A stretch of DNA of 57,059 bases from positions 1-57,059 of the forward strand of contig NZ_VTZN01000008.1 in NCBI RefSeq assembly GCF_008370645.1, read 5' to 3'. A program made the translations under genes and the position numbers. The DNA comes from Mycobacterium simiae (lineage in GTDB: Bacteria > Actinomycetota > Actinomycetes > Mycobacteriales > Mycobacteriaceae). Shown piece by piece: positions 38,799 through 46,746 of this stretch (position 1 is the first letter of the stretch; each line of letters begins with the position of its first letter). The notes under the pieces are model-generated. The model searched no databases, was not told the origin of the DNA, and was given only the letters and a program-made list of their open reading frames with translations.

Positions 38799-39371
38799 TC
38801 ACATGACGGCCCGAATGGTCTCGACAGCCTCATCCATCGCGTGGCGAGTCGCCAGCTCGTCCAGGACTTCATCGACGGATCGTTCCGGGGAGCGATAGCG
38901 TGCCGCCATCGCGGTCACGGCGCGCAGCGCCAGATCTGGTGAGACCGATACGATGTCGGCCGCGAACACGGTCGGTGAAACCACGTCGATGTGGGCCGGG
39001 ACCTTCGCGCGTGGAAAGTCCCTGAGGTTGTGCGTGACGATAGCGGCGGCGCCGCCGAGGACTGCAGCCGCCACCACATGCTCGTCATCGGGATCCGGAA
39101 GGTTGAAACTGCCCTCCAACGACTCCCAGCCCACCACCATGGCGTCGTTGAACACCAGCCGCATTTGGTCGATCAGCCGGCGGGCTTGCTGCGCGGCGAC
39201 ATCCCCGGCTACGCCGCGGCGGCGAAGCTTCCGCGTTTGGTGGTACTCGAGCTCCTCCATGATCACCGTCGACCACAGCGGTCGGTACAAACCCTCCACC
39301 GCCAACGACAACAAAAAGTCGCGCTGCCGGCTTGGCCACAGCACCGACGTGTCGAGCATCGCTGCGAGCAT
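38799..39371 (-). CDS. PIN-domain toxin
   Basis: A 190-residue PIN-domain protein, likely an RNase toxin. The N-terminus MLDTSVLWPSRQRDFLL has the first acidic residue. The later acidic cluster LPDPDDEHVVAAAV and the THNLRDFP strand complete the PIN active-site pattern. An extra C-terminal helical region of about 45 residues follows. The start is 39371 or the internal ATG 39359. It lies 12 bp downstream of the HTH antitoxin gene, the usual antitoxin-first order. Confidence 0.82.
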   Translation of the reverse strand: MLAAMLDTSVLWPSRQRDFLLSLAVEGLYRPLWSTVIMEELEYHQTRKLRRRGVAGDVAAQQARRLIDQMRLVFNDAMVVGWESLEGSFNLPDPDDEHVVAAAVLGGAAAIVTHNLRDFPRAKVPAHIDVVSPTVFAADIVSVSPDLALRAVTAMAARYRSPERSVDEVLDELATRHAMDEAVETIRAVM

Positions 39372-39383
39372 GCAGCGATGGTC

Positions 39384-39920
39384 TCAGGCGCGCCGCCGCT
39401 CAGTTCTACGGCGCGCGGCGACAACACGCCGCGCCTCACGCAACCGCTCGTAAATCACCTCGGGATCCTCGTCGGCGTCGATGTCCATCGCGGTCTCGGC
39501 AAGCGCGTCGTACTGGCGCTGCCGGCGGGCCTCCCGGTAGGCCAACACGTCGTCGAGCACGAGCCGGTGGCGATTCCCGATGCGCTCGGCGGCCAGCTCG
39601 CCGCTCTTGATCAGACGCACCACGGTGGGACGACTCACCCCGAGAAGGTCGGCGGCCTGCTGGGTGGTCAGCGTCATGCTCTGCGGCGCGATGGTCACCG
39701 CCTTGCCGGCGTGCAGCGCTGTCACCACCTGCATTAGCGCTTGATGAACCTCTCGCGGCAGCTCGACGCGGTCGTGCTCGTCGGCGCCCACCAGCGCGTA
39801 GCTGGGGGCCACCATGCGGCCGCGCTGCCGCTCATGGGCCGACAGGAAGCTCAGCACCGGCGCCAGGTCCACTGTCCGCTCGGGCACAAACGTCGTCGAC
39901 TCGATGCCCTGAGCACCCAT
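39384..39920 (-). CDS. antitoxin with excisionase-type HTH
   Basis: A 178-residue protein. ATG 39920 is preceded by GAGGAGG at 6 nt, which decides the start over an upstream in-frame codon. The middle holds an excisionase/MerR-type helix-turn-helix (TTQQAADLLGVSRPTVVRLI then KSGELAAERIGNRHR). The C-terminal 50 residues are charged and helical, suitable for binding the PIN toxin. The pair follows the antitoxin-toxin layout and probably autoregulates. Confidence 0.8.
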   Translation of the reverse strand: MGAQGIESTTFVPERTVDLAPVLSFLSAHERQRGRMVAPSYALVGADEHDRVELPREVHQALMQVVTALHAGKAVTIAPQSMTLTTQQAADLLGVSRPTVVRLIKSGELAAERIGNRHRLVLDDVLAYREARRQRQYDALAETAMDIDADEDPEVIYERLREARRVVAARRRTERRRA

Positions 39921-40195
39921 ACCGCACCTCCTCGATACATCCGAATGAATCAAACTGACTTTCGTAACGTTCGAATAATACCCCTGCCTGCCTTCTCTCC
40001 TCCAGGCCGTTGGCGAGTGGGCCCCGGCGCAACGGAGACCGTCGGATTTCGCCGTGGCGATCTACGGCGCAATTCAACGGCGGGTGTCGATTTATGGTGA
40101 AGTCGCCGCTACTGGTGGCCAAAGCACCGCGCTGTAGTTGATGATCCGCTCATCGAGTTTTTCGAGCCCCGGGAGATGGGGAGAAGGATCCGATC

Positions 40196-40408
40196 ATGAC
40201 GGAAGACAACGAAAACCACGCGGAGATCCTTACCGCCATCCAGGTGCGGGAGATCACCGGTGTGCCAGTGTCGACCCTGCACGACTGGGCTGCAAAGCGA
40301 GAGCGCGGAATTGACGCACCGGGACCCCATCATGTGCGCCTCAGCGGACGGCATCGGCGCTGGACGCGGCGCGACGTGAACGACTGGCTCGAATCAGCCC
40401 GCGTGTGA
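40196..40408 (+). CDS. small HTH protein, RDF/AlpA-like
   Basis: A 70-residue protein with an excisionase-type winged helix (AIQVREITGVPVSTLHDWAA then a basic wing RLSGRHRRWTRRDVNDWL). Such proteins act as recombination directionality factors or repressors of integrase. The TGA overlaps the GTG of a 62-codon frame (40405-40593). Confidence 0.65.
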   Translation: MTEDNENHAEILTAIQVREITGVPVSTLHDWAAKRERGIDAPGPHHVRLSGRHRRWTRRDVNDWLESARV

Positions 40409-40593
40409 CCGCCGTTCTACTTTCCTTCTACGGCAAACATTGGGATCCGGGCGTCGACTTCTCGGCGTTCTTCGGTTGTTGGATGCCATCGGGCAAATGG
40501 TTATCGGGCTGTCAATGGGGAGGATTTTGCGGTTGGCTCTGGGACTGCCAAAGCGATTGGGCCATAAGCGCATTGAGCGACGACAGGAAGTAG
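40405..40593 (+). CDS. Trp/Cys-rich small ORF, uncertain
   Basis: The frame starts at GTG overlapping the previous stop (GTGA) and ends 4 bp before the next HTH gene. Its 62 residues contain seven Trp and four Cys, mostly in the middle (FFGCWMPSGKWLSGCQWGG). It matches nothing I know. Tight packing between two HTH genes is the only support. Confidence 0.25.
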   Translation: MTAVLLSFYGKHWDPGVDFSAFFGCWMPSGKWLSGCQWGGFCGWLWDCQSDWAISALSDDRK

Positions 40594-40597
40594 AGCG

Positions 40598-40807
40598 ATG
40601 ACCGCAACATCTGTGGTTCGGCTGGGCACCAAGGCCGCAGCCGAGTACCTGGGTGGCTTACCTGAGTCGACGCTGAGGTACTGGCGTTACCTGGGCACGG
40701 GTCCGCGCAGCTATCGCCTTGGCCGACACACGTTTTACGATATCGCCGACCTGGATGCGTGGTTAGAGGCGGAAGCCGCCAAGACCGAGCGCGGGGGAGT
40801 GGGGTGA
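40598..40807 (+). CDS. excisionase-like HTH protein
   Basis: A 69-residue protein immediately upstream of the integrase. It has the excisionase HTH pattern (LGTKAAAEYLGGLPESTLRYWRYL, cut by a loop) and the C-terminal wing RLGRHTFYDIADLDAWLEAE. It likely directs excision of the island, comparable to Rv2310. Confidence 0.78.
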   Translation: MTATSVVRLGTKAAAEYLGGLPESTLRYWRYLGTGPRSYRLGRHTFYDIADLDAWLEAEAAKTERGGVG

Positions 40808-40844
40808 GTAACGGATTCGTACCACGGATTGTTGCGGTACTATC

Positions 40845-42077
40845 GTGCCCGTGACGACCAGGCACCAGCGAGCCGGCATTGACGACCGGTGGCACAAGAA
40901 GGTCAAGAGCTCTGATGGACGGGTTCGCAAGGAACGCTCCGCCGTCTACGGAAAGGTCACGCGGTGGCGCGTGCGCTGGGTTGATGACAGCGGCAGGGAA
41001 CACACAAGAGTCTTCGAGCGCAGACCGGACGCTCAGGCTTATCTGGACGGTCTGACGGCGGACATTCAGCGGGGGGAGTACGTCGACCCCCGCAAGAGCG
41101 CTGAGACGTTTGGATCAGTCGCTGAACAGTGGTTTGCCACTAAGGGTCATCGAAAGCCCAAGACTGTCGCGGGATACCGGTCCATCTTGGATACGCTCGT
41201 GCTGCCAAAGTGGGGTGAGGTCCCGCTCAAACAGATTGACTACCAAGCGTACTCAACGCGGCTCGGCGGTTTGGCTGTGGACGGCTCACAGCGCGGTACC
41301 GCATTGTCGGCCAGTCGTATCACTCAGGCCCACCAGCTCGTGGGCGCAGTGCTCAAGTACGCGCAACGCACGGGCAAGATCGCCAAGAATGTGGCTGGCG
41401 AGATCAAGCGGACCGAAGACTTGCCGACCGCGACCGAGCGGGAGCGGCGCTACCTGACCCATGCCGAGCTTCTCCAGCTCGCCAGGGCTACGGAGCGATT
41501 CGAGACGCTGGCCCTGGTTCTCGGCTACTGCGGACTCCGCTTCGGTGAGGCAGCGGCGCTGCGTCGCGAGCACGTGGGGGACCTGCAGTTGACGATCCGT
41601 TCATCGGCTGCGTATGTGACCGGCAGCGGGATTGTCGAGACGACGACGAAGACGAACCGGGCGCGCCACGTGCCTATCCCTGAGCCGGTATGGGAGCGGC
41701 TGCGGGATGAGCTATCAATCGAGCCCAATGCCCTCGTGTTCCCGAGCCATCGCGGCGAACACCTGCCCATCGAGGAGTACCGGAGAGCCTTCGACAAGGG
41801 ATGCAAGGCGGTTGGCATCACCGACTTGGTCCCGCACGGGCTGAGGCACACCACGGCATCGCTCGCGATCAGCGCGGGCGCTAATGTCAAGGTCGTGCAG
41901 AGGCTTCTCGGACACGCGACAGCGGCCATGACCTTGGACCGTTATGGCCACCTGCTCAGCGACGACTTGGCGGGCGCGGCAGCTGCGCTCGGGCAGGCCA
42001 TCAAGAGTGCTGCGGTATCACTGCGGTATTCCGACGCTGATTCAGTCACGGTGGAGAACATATCTGCAGCTAGTTAG
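40845..42077 (+). CDS. tyrosine integrase of the island
   Basis: A complete 410-residue phage-type integrase. An N-terminal AP2-like arm-binding region (residues about 15-75) is followed by a SAM-like core-binding domain (95-190) and the catalytic domain. The catalytic residues are visible: Arg in GYCGLRFGEAA, HGLRHT, LLGHATAAM and the nucleophile Tyr in LDRYGHLL. The GTG start 40845 is likely. The stop at 42075-42077 lies 5 bp before the tRNA-Met that forms attR, the standard int-attP layout. It should catalyse integration in that tRNA. Confidence 0.93.
   Translation: MPVTTRHQRAGIDDRWHKKVKSSDGRVRKERSAVYGKVTRWRVRWVDDSGREHTRVFERRPDAQAYLDGLTADIQRGEYVDPRKSAETFGSVAEQWFATKGHRKPKTVAGYRSILDTLVLPKWGEVPLKQIDYQAYSTRLGGLAVDGSQRGTALSASRITQAHQLVGAVLKYAQRTGKIAKNVAGEIKRTEDLPTATERERRYLTHAELLQLARATERFETLALVLGYCGLRFGEAAALRREHVGDLQLTIRSSAAYVTGSGIVETTTKTNRARHVPIPEPVWERLRDELSIEPNALVFPSHRGEHLPIEEYRRAFDKGCKAVGITDLVPHGLRHTTASLAISAGANVKVVQRLLGHATAAMTLDRYGHLLSDDLAGAAAALGQAIKSAAVSLRYSDADSVTVENISAAS
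42011..42030 (+). promoter_or_regulatory. candidate integrase arm-type sites, right
   Basis: TGCGGTATC (42011-42019) and TGCGGTATT (42022-42030) form a direct pair inside the 3' end of the integrase gene, about 52 bp from attR. They mirror the pair at 35214-35234. Confidence 0.45.
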
Positions 42078-42081
42078 TACA

Positions 42082-42123
42082 AGGGGCGGTAGCTCAGTTG
42101 GTTAGAGCCGCGGACTCATAATC
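42082..42123 (+). repeat. attR: 42-bp direct repeat
   Basis: Identical to 35056-35097 and forming the first half of the intact tRNA-Met gene. This is the right boundary of the island; crossover lies somewhere inside it. Confidence 0.9.
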
Positions 42124-42156
42124 CGTTGGTCGCGGGTTCGAGCCCCGCCCGCCCCA
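42083..42156 (+). tRNA. tRNA with CAT anticodon (Met, or Ile2)
   Basis: A complete 74-nt cloverleaf. Acceptor GGGGCGG pairs with CCGCCCC. The D arm is GCTC/GAGC, the anticodon stem GCGGA/TCCGT with loop CTCATAA, and the T arm GCGGG/CCCGC with loop TTCGAGC. The discriminator is A and CCA is not fully encoded. It lacks the initiator features (mismatch at 1:72), so it is elongator Met or lysidine-modified Ile2. By position it matches metV. Its 5' flank is now the end of the integrase gene. Confidence 0.92.
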
Positions 42157-42186
42157 CACATAACAAGAGAGGTGTATGAGCTCGGG

Positions 42187-42268
42187 TGATGCTTGACATT
42201 TCTACGTCGGGTGATGCCTGACAGTGTTTCGGCTAATGCTTGACAGTTGTTTCGGTTGATCCTTGACA
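42187..42268. repeat. IS481-type end with four iterated boxes
   Basis: TGATGCTTGACA-like boxes occur at 42187-42198, 42212-42223, 42234-42245 and 42257-42268, spaced 22-25 bp. Iterated terminal boxes of this kind flank mycobacterial IS481-family elements, just upstream of the transposase start. Confidence 0.6.
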
Positions 42269-42276
42269 CTCCCTAA

Positions 42277-42513
42277 ATGAGGGAGTTAACCGTGATGTTA
42301 GTTATTGCCGATGGGTTGTCGATTAGCCAGGCGGCCGAGAAGACGGGGGTGTCGCGGCAAACGCTGCCGGCCTGGTTGGCTCGGTATGAGGTCGAGCGCC
42401 TGGAGGGGTCGGTGGATCGGTCGCATCGGCCGGTGTCGTGTCCGCATCAGATGCCGGCGGTGGGAATGTCGCCTCAGCCGCCTCAGAGTAGGGCTGCGTC
42501 AGCTGCCACATGA
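42277..42513 (+). pseudogene. IS481-family transposase N-terminal fragment
   Basis: The first 60 codons encode the helix-turn-helix of an IS481 transposase (VIADGLSISQAAEKTGVSRQ, then WLARYE and VDRSHRPVSCPHQMPA). The sequence leaves the family after about 42470 and no DDE catalytic core follows. The right part of the element has been lost. Confidence 0.75.
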
Positions 42514-42906
42514 TGTAAACCGGGCGGGCTCATGCGGTTCGACCGGCATGCAGTGTCCTGTGCCGCCGCAACATGAACGGCAAAGACGTTGACAGAGGTG
42601 CGGGAAATCGGTGATCTCCCGCGTGCCGCGCCGCCGTCGCCGTGCCGGAGCAGAGGGCCAGCATGGCGGCTTGGCTGTGGTGTGACGATTGGTCGATGGT
42701 GACCGGGACCATGCAGATCGCTCGCGAAATCGCACTCGCGGATCGGTGGCCGCCGAAACTACATGCTTACAGTGACCTTGGCTCGGCCCCCGTGCTGAGG
42801 ACTCGCAGCGCTGGGCCGCTAGGTCGCTGTAATCTCTTGTGCCACTGTGGCTTCAGTGGTCACAGCGCGGGGATTCTTGTCGGTGGCCCTTCGTAGAATT
42901 TCAGGT

Positions 42907-43246
42907 ATGGGTTCGAGCAGTCGCGAGGAGATCGTCGAGGTCTTCGCTGCGCTGGATGCCGACCTGGACCTACCTGGCATTGTTTGATGACGGCAAACCC
43001 CTGGCGTTGTACCACGCCAAGCGGCTGGCCTGCCCAGCCCAGCGCATCATGCTCTACGCCAAAGATCGCGGGTGCACGAAGCCGGGCTGTGACGCGCCGG
43101 CCTACCACAGCCAAGTCCACCACGTGACACCCCAGCATCGTCAGGCGACAACGACGGTTAAGTCATCTCCGAGCTAACCCCGCACCAACCCGTACCATCA
43201 CCCGGAACGATTCCGCCACCACAACAACGACGACGACGAACCCGGT
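42907..43246 (+). pseudogene. REP13E12 (DUF222/HNH) gene with internal deletion
   Basis: ATG 42907 begins a typical 13E12 N-terminus ([20 protein letters not shown]) that stops after 26 codons. In a second frame it passes directly into the C-terminal part, [19 protein letters not shown] with the HNH-type zinc region [21 protein letters not shown] last block near 43177 reads NPYHHPERFRHHNNDDDEPG and stops, as at the end of these proteins. Several hundred middle residues are missing. Confidence 0.8.
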
Positions 43247-43411
43247 TGACGTGACCACAGTACAGGCGTATTCGCCTGACGAGCAACACTTCCCGGACAC
43301 ACGCGCCTGTTCGACGCCCATGCTGACGCAATCGTTGCGCGCTATCTCAACACTGTCAGACATGCTCGCATCCGCCCATCTGCTGCTGTCGAGGAACCGC
43401 AGCTAGTTTGC

Positions 43412-43572
43412 GCATGACGGTCGCGGCAACGCCGCCCGGCCCGGGGCCAGTCGACAACCGACTCGTCGAGAAAGGCTGGACCACCCGCAAAAACGCCCAC
43501 GGTGACACCGAATGGCTACCCCCGGCCCACCTGGATCGCGGGCACCCCGCAGGCCCCCAAAAGGCGGAGTGA
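43412..43572 (+). pseudogene. second REP13E12 C-terminal fragment
   Basis: The block PGPVDNRLVEKGWTTRKNAH then GDTEWLPPAHLDRG is the segment that belongs before the HHPE tail of 13E12 proteins. It lies after that tail here, so it derives from another copy. Confidence 0.7.
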
Positions 43573-43674
43573 GGTCGTTGATGTCGGTGCGGTGTGTGCT
43601 GGCCCAGGCTAGCCCCTGTCCGTCCTCATCCGGGGGTAGCGGGCAGGGGCGCTCAATCCCTTGGAGGCGCTGCC

Positions 43675-44024
43675 TTGTCTCGTACCGATGCCCATAGTCC
43701 CTTCTGGGTTCAGCTCACTCGTGGCGATGTCGCCGCCGAGGCGCAGCACTCAGCCGATCACGCTGAGTGCGATCTCCCTGACCTACCGCCGGCGAAACGG
43801 GAGGGCTGGTTGCCGGCTACCAGGTGTCACTGGGGCTCCGCTTCACCGGCATCAACGTCTGCTCCTGTTGGGTATGCCACTGTGGCCCACAGCATCGTCA
43901 GGAGAACCGCAGTCAGCGGCATCGCGACCGTCAGGACCTCCGCGTTGCGCTTGGTCGTTGGTGCAACGGCGACACGACCGCTTTCGATGATCTGGCTCCG
44001 CCGTCGCGCGTGCACTACTGGTAG
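43675..44024 (+). pseudogene. frameshifted small mycobacterial gene
   Basis: One frame gives LSRTDAHSPFWVQLTRGDVA from about 43675. Near 43815 the reading appears to shift to a second frame (SLGLRFTGINVCSCWVCHCG, ending FDDLAPPSRVHYW at 44024). Together these resemble a small conserved protein often found beside mobile DNA in mycobacteria, but I am recalling the pattern, not matching it. Confidence 0.4.
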
Positions 44025-44146
44025 CGCGACGCACAACTCCCGACGGTCTTGAACCCTACGGGCGCGTCGTCTGCGCGAAATAGCCTGGCGCACAGAGGTG
44101 GAACGCACAGGGTGCCCGACCCGAAACGAGCGCGCAGTGGACGTGA

Positions 44147-46243
44147 CTACTTGACGTTGGCCGAGAAGGAGTTGACTCCCGCGCCGACGCTGCCGCTCCA
44201 CGGTTCGAAACCGGCTTGGATGCTGGTGAGGTACCACGAGTCGGATATCGGCTCCAGGGTTTGAGTGTTGTCAATGAAACTCATGACATTGAAATTGTCC
44301 CAAGAGGTTATCGGCGTGGGCGCAACATAGGAGACCACGTTGTTTAAGCCGTTGCTGCCTTTCCACACCGCAAAGTTCTGACCGTCGATGGTGGTGTTGC
44401 CGATCATCGTGCCCACCGGCTGGATCGGGCCCTGGTGGTTGAACCAGATCATGATCTCTTGCTGGTTGACACCGGTGGTGATGGGTGTCGGGTTGAGCCA
44501 GATGTCATAGGAGGCGTTGTAAACGCCGCTGCTGGGATAGTTGTAGCTGATGCTGCTGGTCGCGGTCTGGATCTGGCCGAGCTGCAGTGGCAGGTTGGTG
44601 CCGATGGAGCCGGTGCCGTAATGCCAGCCCGTGTAGACCGAGGGATAGCCCAGCGGGGCGCCGTTGGTGGGGGCCGATCCGTTCGAGGTGGTGATGGTAA
44701 ACCCATTAGGGGTGGCGGTAATAGCCTGCCCACCAGGGTTATTCCAGGCGTTGTTTTGCACGACATATCCACCGTTGATCGTTGTCGTTCCGTATTGGGC
44801 CGTGATCAGCGTGCCGGTCGGAGGAGTCGTTGGCGGTGGGGTGGAAACCGCCGGGGTGGTCACTGGTGGGGTCGGGCCGCCGGTGACGGGTTGCCCGTTG
44901 ATCAGCAGGTTGGTCGGTGGCGAGTAGGTACCGGTCTGGGCGCCCTGGAAGCCGACGGTGACCGAGCTGCCGGGGGCAATCGTGCTGTTATAGCTCGCCG
45001 GGGTCACGGTGTACTGGGTGCCGGAGTGGGTAACCTGCCCGTTCCACAGATTCGTGATGGATTGGCTTGCCGGCAAGTCAAATTGGAGCTGCCAGTTGCT
45101 CACCGGAGTTGCGCCGGAATTGGTGATTGTGTAATTGCCGGTGAAGCCGCTGTTCCATTGCGACGTCGGAGCGAAGCTCGCCGCCAAGCCGCCGCCGGTA
45201 CTGACGGGTGGTGTCGTGACCGGCGGGGTGGTCACCGGCGGTGTCGGGACCGGTGGGGTGGTCACGGGTGGAGTTGTGACGGGTGGGGTCGTGCTCCCAG
45301 TGACTGGTTGTCCGTTGACGAGCACATTGGTCGGTGGGGCGTAAGCGCCGGCTTGAGCGGCCTGGAAGCCGACGGTCACCGAACTGCCCGGTGCAATCGT
45401 GCTGTTATAGCTAGCCGGAGTCACGGTGTACTGGGTGCCGGAGTGGGCAACTTGTCCGTTCCACAGATTCGTGATGGACTCGTTTGCCGGCAGATCAAAT
45501 TGGAGCTGCCAGTTGCTCAGCGGAGTCAGGCCGGTATTCGTGATTGTGTAATTGGCAACGAAGCCGTTATTCCACTGCGAGGTGGTCGCATACGTCGCCG
45601 AAAGTTGGCTGCCGCCCGCACCGGCAGCGGATGTTGCCGCATTGAGAGCGGGCGCTGCGAGCGAAGTCGCGGCGGTGGCGGTGTCGCTAGCCAGTGTGGT
45701 TGCCGCGGTGCCGGAAGTCGAGTTGACGGCCGCCGCGCTGGTAGCGACCGGTGCAGTGCTGGCGGCGGGCGCTGCCGCTTCGGCGGTAGGCGCGGCGGAT
45801 TTTGCGCTGGCTGATGTTGCGGCGGCGGAGGTGCTAGTGCCGGCCGTACCCGCCGGGTCCGTTGAATTCGAGGTGGTTCTCGAGACGCCAGTGCCGTTGC
45901 GTCCGCTGGCCGCATCAACAAGACCAAGCGCATTCTGTACGACGCCCCGCAACGGCAGGATGTTTGCTGCTTCGGTGCTCGCATACCACTGCGCACCCGC
46001 CGTCAAGGCCTGCGTAAACCGAGCTTGAAACGCCGCCGCTTCAGCGGTCAGTACTTGATACTCCCGAGCGTGGGCATTGAACAGGGCGGTGATAGCCGCC
46101 GAGACCTCATCGGCTGCGGCCGCCAAGATCCGAGTCGTTGGGGCGGCCGCCGCGCTGTTCGCGGCGCTGAGCGTCGAGCCAGTCCTGACGACCTCTGTCG
46201 CCGCCGCGGCCAGCGCTTCCGGTGTTGCAATCAGATATGACAT
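44147..46243 (-). CDS. secreted PE-domain cellulase (PE-CBM2-CBM2-GH12)
   Basis: This 698-residue protein begins with a PE domain (residues 1-95, [20 protein letters not shown]) that ends in the type VII secretion motif YASTE (87-91). An Ala/Ser/Thr linker leads to a cellulose-binding CBM2 domain (about 212-316). A Pro/Thr linker (repeated TPPV) follows, then a second CBM2 (352-455), another linker and a glycoside hydrolase family 12 domain (477-698). The GH12 catalytic glutamates are visible in QQEIMIW (E596) and GFEPW (E680). It should be exported by an ESX system and cut cellulose. The two CBM2 domains are nearly identical in long stretches, indicating recent duplication. It stands alone, with an AT-rich upstream region. 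Confidence 0.93.
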   Translation of the reverse strand: MSYLIATPEALAAAATEVVRTGSTLSAANSAAAAPTTRILAAAADEVSAAITALFNAHAREYQVLTAEAAAFQARFTQALTAGAQWYASTEAANILPLRGVVQNALGLVDAASGRNGTGVSRTTSNSTDPAGTAGTSTSAAATSASAKSAAPTAEAAAPAASTAPVATSAAAVNSTSGTAATTLASDTATAATSLAAPALNAATSAAGAGGSQLSATYATTSQWNNGFVANYTITNTGLTPLSNWQLQFDLPANESITNLWNGQVAHSGTQYTVTPASYNSTIAPGSSVTVGFQAAQAGAYAPPTNVLVNGQPVTGSTTPPVTTPPVTTPPVPTPPVTTPPVTTPPVSTGGGLAASFAPTSQWNSGFTGNYTITNSGATPVSNWQLQFDLPASQSITNLWNGQVTHSGTQYTVTPASYNSTIAPGSSVTVGFQGAQTGTYSPPTNLLINGQPVTGGPTPPVTTPAVSTPPPTTPPTGTLITAQYGTTTINGGYVVQNNAWNNPGGQAITATPNGFTITTSNGSAPTNGAPLGYPSVYTGWHYGTGSIGTNLPLQLGQIQTATSSISYNYPSSGVYNASYDIWLNPTPITTGVNQQEIMIWFNHQGPIQPVGTMIGNTTIDGQNFAVWKGSNGLNNVVSYVAPTPITSWDNFNVMSFIDNTQTLEPISDSWYLTSIQAGFEPWSGSVGAGVNSFSANVK

Positions 46244-46746
46244 GACGAATCACTCCTCCGATCACGAACTTATTTAGTTCTTATTACTGTCTTATAACAG
46301 ACTTAATTACACTCCTATCTCGCTGATATAACGATCTAATCACGGCAGGCTGCCATAAAGTGTCCCGACTTTCAATCACCCGCGTTGAGCTTTGATCGAT
46401 TGCACAATGCGCGTGGTGCACTATCGACGTGGTGTACGAGGAGCGCGCTGGGGGGATAGACCTCCGCCTGCCACAGGCAGCGCGGACACCAGTCCATCGG
46501 GTGCCGGATTGCACCTCGCCCGGGGCGGCCAGCAACGCAACGCTGCTGGCAGTACCCTGCGTCGCCGATTAGTGCTGCGTGCCAATGGTATCAACCGAGC
46601 TAACCTGGCACACCGCGATGAGTGTTTCGAGTGCTGATCGCTATTGCCTTGCCGCGCAATGACTTTAGTCTGTGCGCTAGTCGTCGCCAATAAGCACAGC
46701 TTGAGGCACAGCGATAGCTCCTGGTCGCATGTCGACGGCGAGGCAC
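46244..46746. promoter_or_regulatory. intergenic region with AT-rich promoter of the PE cellulase
   Basis: No gene is recognised. The part next to the cellulase (about 46262-46370) is far richer in A and T than the rest of the window, with TATAAG- and TATATC-like hexamers facing the gene. Short inverted repeats GAACT/AGTTC and CTGT/ACAG lie in it. GGAGG sits 11 nt before the ATG. Confidence 0.45.

Larger units (their letters stand above)
35056..42123. mobile_element. integrated island at tRNA-Met
   Basis: A 7.07-kb element lies between 42-bp direct repeats and encodes its own tyrosine integrase next to the right repeat, two small excisionase-like proteins, a Fic protein, a PIN/HTH pair and remnants of another integrase. 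M. tuberculosis has an integrase fragment (Rv2309c) and an excisionase-like gene (Rv2310) near metV at the corresponding place, so the site is a recurring insertion point. No replication or capsid genes are seen. Confidence 0.85.

Noticed and set aside
42187..42268. Iterated boxes as a CRISPR array
   Set aside because: Units are only 12 bp and imperfect, spacers are 10-13 bp and alike, and no cas genes are near; they fit an IS end.
45185..45300. TPPV-coding repeats as a PE_PGRS or intergenic tandem repeat
   Set aside because: They are the Pro/Thr linker between the two CBM2 domains.
44435..45814. 459-codon plus-strand frame opposite the cellulase
   Set aside because: Gly/Arg-rich mirror of the repetitive linker and CBM2 coding sequence; no family match.
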